Made by a program: the position numbers and the translations under genes. 64,000 nt of DNA, from contig CM060076.1 in the NCBI GenBank assembly GCA_030533445.1, positions 26,708,603 through 26,772,602 of the forward strand, written 5' to 3'. The first letter of the stretch is position 1. Every line of letters begins with the position of its first letter. Shown here one piece after another: positions 34,966 to 47,700 of this stretch. The notes beneath the pieces are model-generated. The model was not told the DNA's origin. It did not search any database and saw nothing but the letters and a program-made list of their open reading frames with translations. This stretch comes from Cyprinodon diabolis. Taxonomy: Eukaryota; Chordata; Actinopteri; Cyprinodontiformes; Cyprinodontidae.

Positions 34966-37900
34966 GTGCGACGATTAATATTGTTGGGGCCCTATGTACA
35001 TATATTTTGCAACATTTTCAGGGTAGTTTCCCATCTTAAAGGTGTAACCAATGTGCCTCCTGTGAGTTGTCTATATAATTTATTGCACCATGAAAAGTTT
35101 TATTTGCTTTTGAACCATTAGCTCTGGAAACCCCCCTGCCGATCCTATGGGCCTTGTACATTTATAAAGGTACACACTATGCTGCAGCACATTAATACAC
35201 ATGCAAGAAAAAAATACAAACACGCACAATGGTGCACACAGCTGCATGTATATCTGGGATTTCCCTCTAGATACCGGAAAAATAACCAACTTCAAACAGT
35301 AAACTAGGTGCTAATGAACTGGATCCTGACAGGGTTTATTTTCCGCTAGCAGAGACCCAACCCACAATGGATCTATTCACAGGATCTCAGCCATGGAAAG
35401 TGTTGGTAAAGTAATCCCACTAGAGTTTATGCGACCTTTTCTAACTCTCAGTACGGCTTTCTACCCTCAGGCCTTTAAGGTCAGTCCAAAATCAACACCA
35501 ACTTGAATCAGCTGATACAAGAGGGGTCAACTTATATTTGCATGTACCAAAATGGCACCCATTCACAACCAGTTTCCAAATTGATGCAGAGAGGAAAGGA
35601 GCACAACGCCCTGCTTGCTCATATGCTGAACATGTGAGATCTGTCATGTATCAGGACCTTCAAACTTTTACACACACCTGCCTAAAATCGAAATAGACAC
35701 ATAGAGCACACTGAATTAATTACATTTTACTGTGGTAACACAGCAAAATATAATTTCTCCACCTGCTTTTCAGTTTTAAAGCAGCTTAATATCCGCCTGA
35801 GGCTGAGGATTACATCTAACAATATTTCTATATTTATTCAAACATTTCTTATGCTTCAGGATAAAAAAGAATAAACAATATGAAATATAGTTAGTGACAG
35901 GTAAACCTATACTCTGTGAGTAAAGCTGTTTTACAGTAGCCACTTTTCAGAAAGAAGCACAATATTTAAATACCTGATATCCTGATCCAAACCACGGTTC
36001 AGAAAAAAACCCTCTCTTTTAGATGTGAGGGTCACACTGGGCTGACAACCTGTATTTCATGGCTATCTGACCTAACATCATGAAAAAGCTTTATTTCCAT
36101 CAGATGTTTTCAGGCAAAGGCCGACAGAAAAGAAGTCAAATGAAATTAAAAAGACCCAGATAAATGCACAAACTTCAGAGTTTAAACTTAAATTTTAACA
36201 TTTATTTAGAATGTAGTGGGTCTTGGTTTAACATATAAACACTTGCTCATTTCCATAATGAATAAAGTAGAATTTCTCAGAGACATCCCCTCATCTCAGA
36301 CTGTCTAAGAAGAGGTAATAATTCAGGGCGAATACAAGTGCTTTTACAAACCTGGCTGGTGCGTTTTTTTTCTACACTCTGTAGAATGACATATTAGATG
36401 TCTGCAAAATAAGAATAAAACAATTTTTATGAAAGAAAAGTAGGAAACAGACATGCAATGGTTTTTACAGCTTCAAAGAACGAAACTAAATCCGACCTGT
36501 AACGCTTTCCAGCCCATACGGCAGTGTAGCTTTGTTTTCCCAGAGCCCTGTGCTGTCAAGAGCCTCACTTCAAATAATGTTTCTCATGGTTTCTGAACCC
36601 CTCAGCCCTTATCCCTCTGGATAGACAAGTGGGGGTATTTTGGACTGTATCCAAGGAGATGCAGAGATCAATGTGAACTGGATATAGAAGGTCGAGGTGA
36701 GTGGTGCTCAGTAATACTGTAGAAAATACACTATTAAACAATATTAACCTCTAAATCCACATTAGGTTTGAGAGAGAGGTATACAATCACGAGTCAGTGG
36801 ATGGTAAGGTAAGGTTTTTCCTTTTGTTATATTTAATTCTCAGTTTCACCAATCCCACCTATCCACTGTGTGCCTAAAAGAACAAACCCACCCCACCAAC
36901 ACCCCCAATTTACCTAACCCCCAAAGCCTACGACTCAGCAGCATGAATGGAGCATTGTGATGCGTCTCTGTCATGGCAGTGAATGTTTTCACTACCATTT
37001 GATCCGTCGGCAAGGCTGCTAATTGGGTAAGCGTGTTCCCAGGTCACCGAGAGGTTTCTCTTTCCATAAATACAGAGCGCCAGCGAGGGCTTCTACAGAT
37101 GTTGTTTCCCACCCGCTTCCAAGTGGGTTCAGACCAGCTTCAGGTAGTAGATGTAATTTATTGTGTCTGAAACCACACTCCAAAAGTTTTCCTTCCCTCG
37201 CTCTCCATCATCCTAAAGACTGCGGTTAATCTTCCTCCCAGGCACTGCAATAATGTTCACCATTGTCCTTATTCTTCTGCTTAAACTCTGTGCACCAAGT
37301 TGCCAGCTGAATCCCAGGTGGGATGATGACGTGGACGTGCTGCCGAGATCTGAAGGCTCCAAATTACACTATTTTCCATGTGCTGTTACATCATTGTCAA
37401 GGTTTATGGGGTTCAGAGTTTATTTATTTGTTTTGTCATGGAATTTAAATTTCCTCTTACGCAAGTACTTAAGACAACCTTGTGTGGCAGCACTGAACTC
37501 TGCAAAGGGCAGAAAGCTTTGAAACCTTCAAAGCCATGTTTGCTACAACTGTTCTTTAGGGTGTGGTCAAAATGGTCAAACGGTCAGAGAAAGTGTCCTT
37601 CAACTTGTGTGCCTGCAGTGAATTTTGTGTGTTAGTACCCAGCCACATAGCTAAAGTGTCCTTGAATAGTCACTAGCTTGAGGGGTTGTTTTTTTTTCAC
37701 TGATATTGGCAGCGAAACTCATCTTTTCTGTATGGGGAAAAAAAGGAGACAAGTTTTTGTCTTAAAGGAACGCCTAAAAATGTTAATGGGGATGGTTTGT
37801 GTAATCTGAAAATCATAATCAAGCTGGTTAAGGCTTTAAAACAAGACACTTTTGAATGGCTTTTTTGTTTTGATATGTGGAAAACAATGAATATCATTAA

Positions 37901-40204
37901 CTTTATGCAGACAAATGTGTCAAGAAAACACATCGCCTCAAAGCACAAATAGAAACTATGAAGCATTGGAAAACAAGGGCTGTCACTAAAAAGTTTATAT
38001 CGAGGTGGCTATGTGACTTTTCTGTGAGCTGATGGTGCCATCATGTGGGGGAAAAAAACAAAACATTATTCAATATTTTGATTCATGTGTCTTAGAAGTG
38101 TAGGCAATGTAAACGGATTGATGCACTGTATGTAAGGATAAAATGTAGCTACTCTTAGGTGTTTTGTTTTTAGCAGCATTTATACAATCAAATGTATAAT
38201 AAGAGAGAGTGTGGATCTAAATCCATTACAAATGAGACTACTGGTCAAATATCCACATCTAAATCAATCTGAAAATGAATGAAAAGGTAAATTCTCTCAC
38301 TTGCATTTCAGTAAGACATGAATATATATCTCATAATTTCAAATGACATGCTGTGATATACTTCAGGCAATTTAATTATGTTAATATTAATGATTTTGGC
38401 ATACAGCTAATGCAATTTGTTTAAACAAAAAAATCAGAATATAGACATAAGGCTGATAAAAAAAAGTGTTTTATTACAAAAATATTGTGCTTCTGCTGTA
38501 AGTTAATAAAAAAACGTCTTATGACTTGAACGGTATATAGTAGACAGGGAAGCCCCAAGGTGGGGAAATCACAAAGAAAAAAGCCTTACTGAAGAAACTG
38601 GCTGCTCATTTCTTGCTAAATCCAAGCAAGTGTTTGGAAGGTCCAGTGGAAGGAAAAAATCTTAAAAAATGCACAGAATATCAAGGGATAACCACATATT
38701 AGGAGGATTATAAAACAAAGATAAGATTAAGATTTTGGGTGAGTTTCTAAAGGTATAAAAGAGATAAAGGAGTGGACTGTCGCTTAATGTACCAACTTTC
38801 TGTTGTCCTTTGTTTCTTTAGTATGTTGTCAAAGTTTTAAAACAGTGAGAATTTTAGGAAACCATGTCAGTTCCATGTAAATATACTGCACAGTATGGAT
38901 TCTCATGAGCTGTAAGACATAATTATTTAAACCGGCAGAAATAAATGCTTAGAATAAATTAATCTGTATCTCATGGATCTATATAAAATTTCTGTTTTCA
39001 GACTGAGTTTTTGAAATAGCTATTTTACTATATTCTAACTGAGAAGTACTTGTAGCTTAGGATTTAAATTCAAGTTTAACCAAATATAAAAAACCTCTAT
39101 GTTCTTACAAACTTAAACCAGAAGGTGGCCACCTTGTCACACATGTTTAAAAAAGAAGTAATAACTAGATAACAATATAATTTTACCCAACACATATAAA
39201 AGGGCATTCACATAAATAAAGTGACACATGGACCGTCTTATAAATAAACTAGCTACAAACAGGTGGAAAAAGTTATGCACAGATGTCACATTAAAAGAGT
39301 TGCCATTGGTGTGAATTATGTGTTATTGTTGGGTCATAAATAAGCAATATAACATGAGCTGAAATGATTCATAGCACTTATTCTTTGACCAAAGTGTGGG
39401 CATTAAGAAAGGTGGGTTGGTTTGGCTGAAGTTAAACATTACTCATCCTGTTGGGGCCAGACACTTCACAAACAATAAGTTTCCAACTTAATAATACCTC
39501 CAGTTTCAAGATATAAATGCTTATTCCTTCAAGTTGTATAACAACTAGAGACAAAAAAATGTTATAATAATAATAACAAGAACTTTAAAGCATGCATTTG
39601 TAACAATTAGACATACCTATACAGTATATAAATGATTTTATATACTGCCTTTTTTTGTGTTTCATATTTTACATAACCAAGAAATGATTAGAAGACAGAT
39701 TCGTCAAAAATAATCCTGCATTCTGTTTACAAAACTGTAAAACAGTTTTAAGTTTAAAATGTTAAAACAGTATTAAAACATAAAATACTGCGCTCAACAT
39801 GTGCACTTATTTTCAGTCTTGACTAGTTCATTCACTAGTTACACTTAAAATTATGCAATCACATGCCTTTGACTTGTGCTCAATAAATGCATCTTAAATA
39901 TAACTGTAAAGGGTATTAATAATTATTTTTTCTTTATCCATCAGGCTCTCGCTTAACTCTTGATCCTCTCCCATCCTTTCTTACCTCTGTTTAACCTCCA
40001 CACTATGACAAAAGCCTTTTAATTCTGATTTGCAGTTGTAGATTACACATATAAATATGCTGATAAATAAGCATTGATGAAGGTTTCTATAATCTATTAT
40101 GACATAATCTTATTGTTAGTACAATATGTTTGCAATGGCAAAACTGTTTGGGTGTGATACTGGGCAAAATGTTTTATTTTAATTTGTCATGCCTTGAAAC
40201 TATT
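34966..40204. other. gene-free stretch
   Basis: About 5.2 kb without recognisable exons or repeats. Segments at about 36480-36680 and 36950-37250 are less AT-rich than their surroundings and could be regulatory. An open frame with a hydrophobic start at 37253-37522 has no other support. The rest (38000-40200) is very AT-rich. Confidence 0.4.
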
Positions 40205-40535
40205 GGGGGCTGCACAGTGGTGGAGTGGGTAGCACTGCTTCCATGCAGAAAGAAAATTTCTGCATGGAGTTTGCATGTTCTCCCTGCGCATGCATGGGTT
40301 CTCTCTGGGTACTCTGGCTTCCTCCCACAGTCCAAAAAGATGACTGTTAGGTGAATTGGCTTCTCTAAATTCTCCTTAGGTTTGAGTGTGTGCATGAATG
40401 GTTGTTTGTCCTGTCAGACTCTTTTTTTTTTATTTGTAGTGTTTTATTTTATTTATTTACTTTTGTGTACAGCACTTTGGTCAGCTGTGGTTGTTTTTAA
40501 GTGCTTAGCCAATACAATTGGATTGGACTAGAATA
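40205..40535 (+). repeat. tRNA-derived SINE
   Basis: GGGCTGCACAGTGGTGGAGT then GGGTAGCACTG at the head is a diverged tRNA-like region. The body TGCATGGAGTTTGCATGTTC, GGGTACTCTGGCTTCCTCCC, ACAGTCCAAAAAGATG is the highly conserved part of a common fish/amphibian SINE. The tail has TACAGCACTTTGGTCAGC. The head carries an internal inverted copy of CATGCAGAAA/TTTCTGCATG. Confidence 0.75.
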
Positions 40536-41659
40536 TTCAGCCCTAGTAAGAACTCAGAACATCAGAATCCCAGGCTCTATGCCCTAAGCACTAGGCCGCC
40601 ACTCCCCACCTCTATAGGTTTCCCTTTTATGCCACTTTTCCTTCAACTAATCGTTTAATCGTGTTGTTTCCAGAACACTCTGAATGGCCTACAAAATAAA
40701 TTACTGTCATCTGTCAACAGAATTAATTGTAAACATTTTAGACCTCTCACATATACAAAATAAAAAGCTTTGGTCCTAGCATTGTACCTAGGGGATCTCC
40801 ACATGATATTTTAACATCCGTTTTTCCACTTCTTATCTCTACAAATTGTTTTTGGTTAGTCAGGCAACTAGCTACTCAGCCAATTATAAGCTGTCCCTCT
40901 CCATAGTCCTGCAATTTGGTCAATGGTAGCAAATGCTTTTCTTAAATCTGTAAATATATTTACTGTCTTTTCTTCATTTAATTCCAGTAATGGAACAATG
41001 TTGATTTATTTGATCTGAACCCATACTGACTCTCACTCTGCCAGTTATTCTTTTCAGTACTCAACTCAACTTTATTTTCAAATGTGCTACATGGTAAACA
41101 TACAACACAGATGAAATTTCAGTCCTCTCAACCCCACGGTGCATAATAAAATATAAAATATAATGAACAATAGCATAAAATAAAAATAGAAATAAAAACC
41201 TAAGATATAAAAATAAATATTTAAATATTAACAGTAGTGCGAATGGTGCAAATAGTGCATAGAGTAGCAGTCCTGACGTGGGGGAAGTAGTGGGGGACGG
41301 GGGTATTGGGGGGTCAGGGGGGGGTTAACTAATTTCTGAATAATATTTCTGTTCAAAAATTAGATAACCAATATATACGAACAAACCATTTTTCAAGCAC
41401 TCTTCAAAATTGGGGGTTCATTGAGATTGGTTATTAATGTTAAAAGTGATGTCTATCACCGTTTTAAAATATTTTGTTAATTGCATTTTATCTGGAAATT
41501 TGCCAGTTTTGACAGAAAAATGAGAAAAAATTTTTTTTTTAAATACATTCAGTTGTTTTTTGGTTTTTTTCTTATAACCATCATGTCAGTCCCTACACTA
41601 TCATCATATGTTTTAGTTTCTCTTTTTCTCACTATAATTAGAATTTCACTTATATCTAC
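40536..41659. other. gene-free, with a G-rich tract at about 41277-41328
   Basis: No gene is seen. Around 41050-41240, CAACTTTATTTTCAAATGTG followed by A-rich sequence resembles the 3' tail of a LINE on the minus strand. At about 41277-41328 the plus strand has repeated GGGG runs capable of forming a G-quadruplex. Confidence 0.4.
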
Positions 41660-43080
41660 GAAAGAGGATTAGGGCCACTGAAAAAAATTTAAAAAGTTAA
41701 CAGATTTTTTAATTTTATTTCAGTATGATATGAGAAAAAAGTCAGAATTCTGTGATTAAAGTCAGAATTCTGTCAGAATTCTGTCGTTTTTTTCAGAATT
41801 CTGACTTTAATCTCAGAATTCAGATTATTTTCTCAGAATTCTGACTTTAATCTCAGAATTCAGAGTATTTTCTCAGAATTCTGACTTTAATCTCAGAAAT
41901 CTAACAAACATGTTCGCATCAAGCCATAGCCATGCCTGTTTTAGAGACTAAACTAGCTCTCTTGTTTTAATCACCTTCTGCTCTTCCATTAATGTAATAG
42001 CATCACCGGGGACCCCTCGTAAAAAGTCACCTAATTTCATCATTTTCCACCACTGTGTCACTGTTCCTCCCAAACAACTCACATCTTTGTCAGTGAAGCT
42101 GAGCGCTCCCACATCTCTTCCTTCATGGTGCCCATCTACATTAAGATCCAAAATTCTGAGATTAAAGTCAGAATTATGTGAATAAAGTCAGAATTCTGAG
42201 ATTAAAGTCAGAATTCTGAAAAAAAAAGTCAGAATTCTGAATTTTTTCCCATATTAAACTGAAATAATATTTAAAAATCAGTTAACATTTTTTTTTCCAG
42301 TGGCCATAATTCTCTTCCGTATATATATATCTCCTAAAAAAAGTTATGAGAATGTATTCTGCCTTACTGCATATTTCCTACTTTTTTCACCTGATTAAAG
42401 TCAGATCTCTGAGATTAAAGTCAGATATTTTTTCCCCCATATTAAACTGAAATAATATTTAAAAATCAGTTAACATTTTTTTTTTCCAGTGGCCATAATT
42501 CTCTTCCGTATATATATCTCCTAAAAAAGTTATGAGAATTTATTCTGCCTTACTGCATATTTCCTACTTTTTTCACCTGATTAAAGTCAGATCTCTGAGA
42601 TTAAAGTCAGATTTTTTTCCCCCCATATTAAACTGAAATAATATTTAAAAATCAGTTAACATTTTTTTTTTCCTTTTTTCCTGGTGGCCCTAATCCTCTT
42701 CCATCTCCTACGAAAATGATGAGAATTTCTTCTGCATTACTGCATATTTCCTACTTTTTCACTTGATTAAACTCAGATTTCTGAGATTAAATTCAGAATT
42801 CAGATTTTTTTTCCCATATTAAACTGAAATAATATTAAAAACCAGTTAACATTTTTTCCCCCAGTGGCCCTAATCCTCTTCCGTATGCATCTCCAAACAA
42901 ATTGATGAGAATTTTCTCTGCCTTACTGCATATTTCCTACTTTTTTTCACTTGAATAAAGTCAGAATTCAGAGATTTAAGTCAGAATTCTAAATTTTTTC
43001 CCATATTGAACTGAAATAATATTTAAAAAATCAGTTAATATTTTTTTATTTTTTTAATTGGCCCTAATCCCCTTCCGTAT
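41660..43080. repeat. MITE-like element with its right end tandemly amplified (~190-bp units)
   Basis: The left end at about 41668 reads GGATTAGGGCCACTG followed by TTTATTTCAGTATGATATGA. Its inverted counterpart, AATATTAAACTGAAATAATAT-like sequence ending CAGTGGCC.TAATCCTCTTCC, occurs at about 42255-42320. It then recurs at about 42445-42510, 42635-42710, 42820-42890 and 43005-43080, with diverging units between. Runs of AGAATTCTGA/TCAGAATTCT and their complements fill the interior. A unique segment lies at about 41900-42150. Confidence 0.75.
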
Positions 43081-43389
43081 TATTGTCCTAAAAGAAATAT
43101 TAGAAATTCTTCTTTCTTACTGCATATTTTCTAATGTTTTTATTCCTTTTTTCACTTCATCTTCATTTCGTCTTCATAAAAGAAGCCAGCTTTGGTCTTT
43201 TATTTACAAACTCGCGTTTAGAAACTTATATCGTCGTCATTCATTTGATTTTATTAAACCAGAAGGAAGTTTTTAAGTCAAAAGTACAAATGAGAGAGGA
43301 AAAAAAAGCACAGCAACATCTTCTTCACTCTGTTTTTAAACAAACTCACCTGTTAGTCAGCGTTACTCACCTCGTCTGTTTGGTCACTT

Positions 43390-43546
43390 CCTTCTACGTT
43401 TCCACCTCCTGTCATTTCCCTACCTGTCTGAACTGGGCGTGTTTTTATTTGTTCCTTCACTCCCGTTGGAACTTTTATTCCCCGATTCATTCCGCTTGAA
43501 AAGAAACTTTCTAATAATAGCTTCTTGGCAGAAAACTTATTTCAAG
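43390..43546 (+). promoter_or_regulatory. candidate fermt1 5' untranslated exon / promoter
   Basis: Less AT-rich sequence ends in CAAG followed by GTAAGA at 43547, a strong splice donor. It lies 1.2 kb upstream of the fermt1 start codon, and an acceptor-like AATTAG at about 44738 precedes that codon. This is an inference from splice signals only; no transcript evidence is visible. Confidence 0.3.
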
Positions 43547-43680
43547 GTAAGAGCGCTTTTCTATTCAAAGAAACTTGGTCTAAAATACGAGAGGAAAACG
43601 TCCCCGTTATGTTTAGCCGAGGACACCCAGGTGCGTTTGATTAAAGCTGGACTCCTCCATACCTGAAGCAGCAACAGTCC

Positions 43681-44763
43681 AGTTATAGGCCAGCAGAGGA
43701 GCAAATACATGCTTATTACTCTTTGTTCAACCTAATCTGAAACTTTATGTTGGTTTTACTTTTTCAAAATGTAACTCAGATGTAAAAACTGTGTTTATGC
43801 TGTCTAGTTATCTTTAATTTATTTATATATAAAAGAAAACATCTAATAATTTTGTATTATATCACATGTATTAAACAAAATATCAATAACTCAACTTTTC
43901 TGCTCCTTTTCTGTTGCTAGTGTGATATTCTGGGTGCCAGTCCACCATGCTGTAACACATCTTAACAAGTCCTCCCCCAGCAGGCTCACATTTTTAACTA
44001 TACCCTGCAGCTGCACAAAGAGAATTGACTGTGTTCGTTAAATCTTTCAGCAGATCCACACAGTACTCACTTCCAGTGAGCTGTGTGGGACAAGAATGAA
44101 ACATGTATTTGTTTTATGATTACACTATAATCTAGGTTGGGTTGTGTCTATGTGTGCTTATTCACCCTTTTTCAGACATCTGATTAACAGAGCCTGGTGC
44201 AGTGTGGGCTGATTGTTGTTTTCTGTGTTCCCTCTTGCACCAGATTCGTGTCCCTGCTCGTCACATTCCACAGCCAGTATCCTCTGTTCTCCTCCCCCCA
44301 TTCATCTCCCCCCTACTTACACGCTTCAAGTCTTTCATCTTTTCTCTCTTTTTATTAAAAAACACCCAATCGTCTTGCAGATCTGCCTCATTTCAGAAAC
44401 TGAGTTTGCAGTCCAATTGCTTTTTTAAAGGCTATGCCACCGTGGTTGTATGTTACCCTGCTATTAAAATGTATTGGCTGATACAGAAGGAGCAGTTCAA
44501 GGGTCTGCAGTATCATTGCAGGGACACTGCAGTAGTGAGACAAAGTTGTTTCACAAGAGGCTGGATGCAGACTGCATGCGTCAGTGATAAGGTTGGGGAA
44601 CATTTTCACTCGAGATGTTTCACAACAAAATACTTCGAGGGGAGACTCATCATGTTTTATTGATGCAAGGAACTGAAAACATTGTGTGTGTGTATTTTTC
44701 CTTTTTGTGTTGACTAATTTTGCCCCCATAATAATTAGTGTATAATTGTTTTTTTGCACTTCC
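43681..44763. other. presumed fermt1 upstream/first-intron sequence
   Basis: No separate gene is recognised. A long open frame at 44202-44663 lacks domain similarity and is treated as chance. Confidence 0.4.
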
Positions 44764-47700
44764 ATGTCTCTAAATGAAGCCATGCTCAAAGCTGCTGCGA
44801 TTGGGGAAACATCATGGCAGCTGTCTGTGCAGGTGGATCAGAAAGAAGGGGACGAGTCCATGAAATTCAAACTCAGGGTGAAAGGTGACTTGCACATCGG
44901 AGGCCTCATGCTTAAGCTGGTGGAAAAAATCAGTAAGTTTTAAAAAATCAATGACAAGTTGCTCTAGCTTTGTTTATGTTTGCATAGCTTTAAAAAACAC
45001 AGACATTCTTTTAAACTTGCCCATGTTTAGCATTTAAATCTGTTATTTTGCTTCTCATACTTGCTGTATTTAACTTAGCTTTTATCTGCTGCTACAGCTG
45101 TGTTTGTCGAGCCACGCCCTTTCTCTACACTGCTATGTTAGTCACAATGCTTTGGCATGCGAAGGGGGCAAAGTATAGTCAGAGCCTTATCTGATTTCTT
45201 CTTGAAGTCTTCCGTAAACAAGGTGGAGCTATTAAACGTAATATAAGGGGGGATTTTCGGTGAGGTGGATCAAACTCATGAGGCATTAGAGGATGACTAA
45301 ACATCTTGTCATCAACAGATGGATTTCATCCTAGTAATGCAAGATGATATCAGGTAGACTCATTAAGCCACACCACCTACACACAAGTGGGTACAAGGAG
45401 TATTTCTGCTGCCAGCAGTTTAAAAGTACATCAACTCTGAATAATAAACAGGTTTTCTTGGATAAATAAGTCAGCATCAACAGCCAAAGGGCTTGAAAGT
45501 AAGAAATATGAAAAATTATGTCTTCCTTGTTATAGATTCCCCTTTAATATGTCAGAATTTTACAACTACAAACCTAAATGTATTTAATTTGGGTTTTACG
45601 TGATACAGAAACACAAAGTAGTGGAAAGGTGAAGGAGTATGATCCACAGTGGAGCTGGGGTATAAAACCTCTTGGAGGCTTCTCTTTATACCAGGATACT
45701 GACCCTAAACATACAGCTACAATGGAACGGTTTGGGTCCAAGCATATTTATGCGTTAAAATGGCCTATTCCAAGTCATTAGGATGTGAATTAAATTACAA
45801 TACGATTTATTCAGATACAGAAACAAAGACTATATTGTGATTTTTGTAATAACTCAGCTCTGGAAAATCTCAGATCATGCTGTTGCTCTGCTACGGGCGG
45901 TGCAGAGGAGCTGAATAATAAGCTCTTGGTGGGTGCGCTGCCAATGAGCAACTGCAGATTTAAATGTTTGTCTATGAATTCTTTTAAACATTAAAGATCG
46001 TTTCAGCTGTATTTTAAATCAATACCAATATTGTCTGATGGAGTATCACAATAATTGACTCAATTTGATTTCTCCTACACTAGAATAGAATAGAATAGAA
46101 TATCCCTTTATTGTTCCACAATGGGGAAATTATGGTGTTACAGCAGCAAAAGGTTATAGCAAAATTGGTCACACAAATGTGGACTTTAAAGTGTATAATA
46201 TTAACAGAAGAAGTGGCAGAGTTAAGAAAATAAACAAATAAAATACTGTACTGTAGCGCATCTGGAGAACAAAATAATCATTATACAGCCGTGGACATTT
46301 TTACAGTATTGGATATGTGGAAAAAATAGCAGCAACACCAGAGATGTGCAAAAATGACAGCAGCATGTTATTTAAGTCAGGTTGTTGGGAATAGTGATGG
46401 TTATAGAGTCATATAGAAAGTCCATATTTAAAACCAGTTGAGAATTCATCGTAAGACTTGAGAATTGATTTTCAAATTTAAATTCATCCAATCTCTCTGA
46501 TTAAGACTCAAAAGACAAACCTAGTAGAGACATACAAGAGAAAACTTGCATCTTTCCTCTGTAATTCCTAAAAAAATATAATCTAATGACATTGATCACA
46601 ATGTACAGCATATTTTTTTTGTTAATATTTTAATTTTAAAAACAAGAAAACAGCTTTCTGCTTTGCTCCATCCACAAAAATATTTTATTCTTGTCTATCA
46701 CATACATTCCATTAGATGTATGTATTGTAGTGAAGTAAATTATATTTTATATGTTTTCCTGCAGAGGCTCAACAGGATTGGTCTGATCATGCACTGTGGT
46801 GGGAACAGAGAAAATGCTGGCTGCTCAAAACTCACTGGACATTGGACAAATATGGGATTCAGGTAAACTATGAAAGCCCATAACATGACCCATATAACCT
46901 TCTTACATGGGAATGCCTTTAGCCAAAGCAAGATAAGTAAATCCTGTTTGGGCTTGAAGGTTTCAAAGGTCTGGAGCTGTTTTTTATAGCTGACCTTGGA
47001 GGCTACAAACAGAATCATAGCCATCTTTAAACAGTCTGAAAGCTTGTTTATTACTGTGTTCAGTTGAGCACGAACCATTTAGTGTTAATAACATTAATAT
47101 ACCAAACCTTTACAGTGATTGTTTGGTAAATTGTGCACATTAATGGATAATAAGCTATTTAGGGACACTATGGAGCATAGTTATAACAAAAACAGTTGGA
47201 GAAATGTTTTTCTAAAACTTGTATAACTAATCTTCACAGGCTGATGCCGACCTGCGCTACACTCCTCAGCATAAACCACTATTGCTACAGCTGCCCAATA
47301 TGAAAACCATCAGAATGACAGTCTGCTTCTCAAGTATGGTCTTCAAGGCGGTTGAGGAGATCTGCAGAGTTCTCAGTTAGTTCATAAATACCCAAACATG
47401 GAATTTTTCAGCTCTGACTGAAAAAAATAAATAAAAATGACATGTACTGCGTTGTCTGACAATCTCAAACTTCTCCTTATTTGCTCCATTCTAGACATTA
47501 GAAGATCAGAGGAACTCTCTTTGCTTAAACCCCCCTATGATTCCGGTAAGAAGAAAAAGAAGAAAGACAAGAACTCAACCCAGGAAGACATCTGGGACAT
47601 ATGGGACTCCCTTAACTTGGGAAAGGGAGGGACAGGTAACATTGGTATCTGGTTTGATACAGCAGCTTATAGAGATGCATTAATCCTATGGTCTAATTGG

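Noticed and set aside
37253..37522. 89-codon open frame with a hydrophobic, signal-peptide-like start
   Set aside because: No cleavage-site context followed by a known secreted domain, no splice partners, and chance hydrophobic starts are common in T-rich DNA.
43134..43499. 121-codon open frame rich in Phe/Ser/His
   Set aside because: Composition follows the T-rich repeat and presumed 5' untranslated exon; no protein similarity seen.
44202..44663. 153-codon open frame just upstream of fermt1
   Set aside because: No domain or conserved motif; lies in the likely first intron or 5' region and does not lead in frame into the kindlin start.
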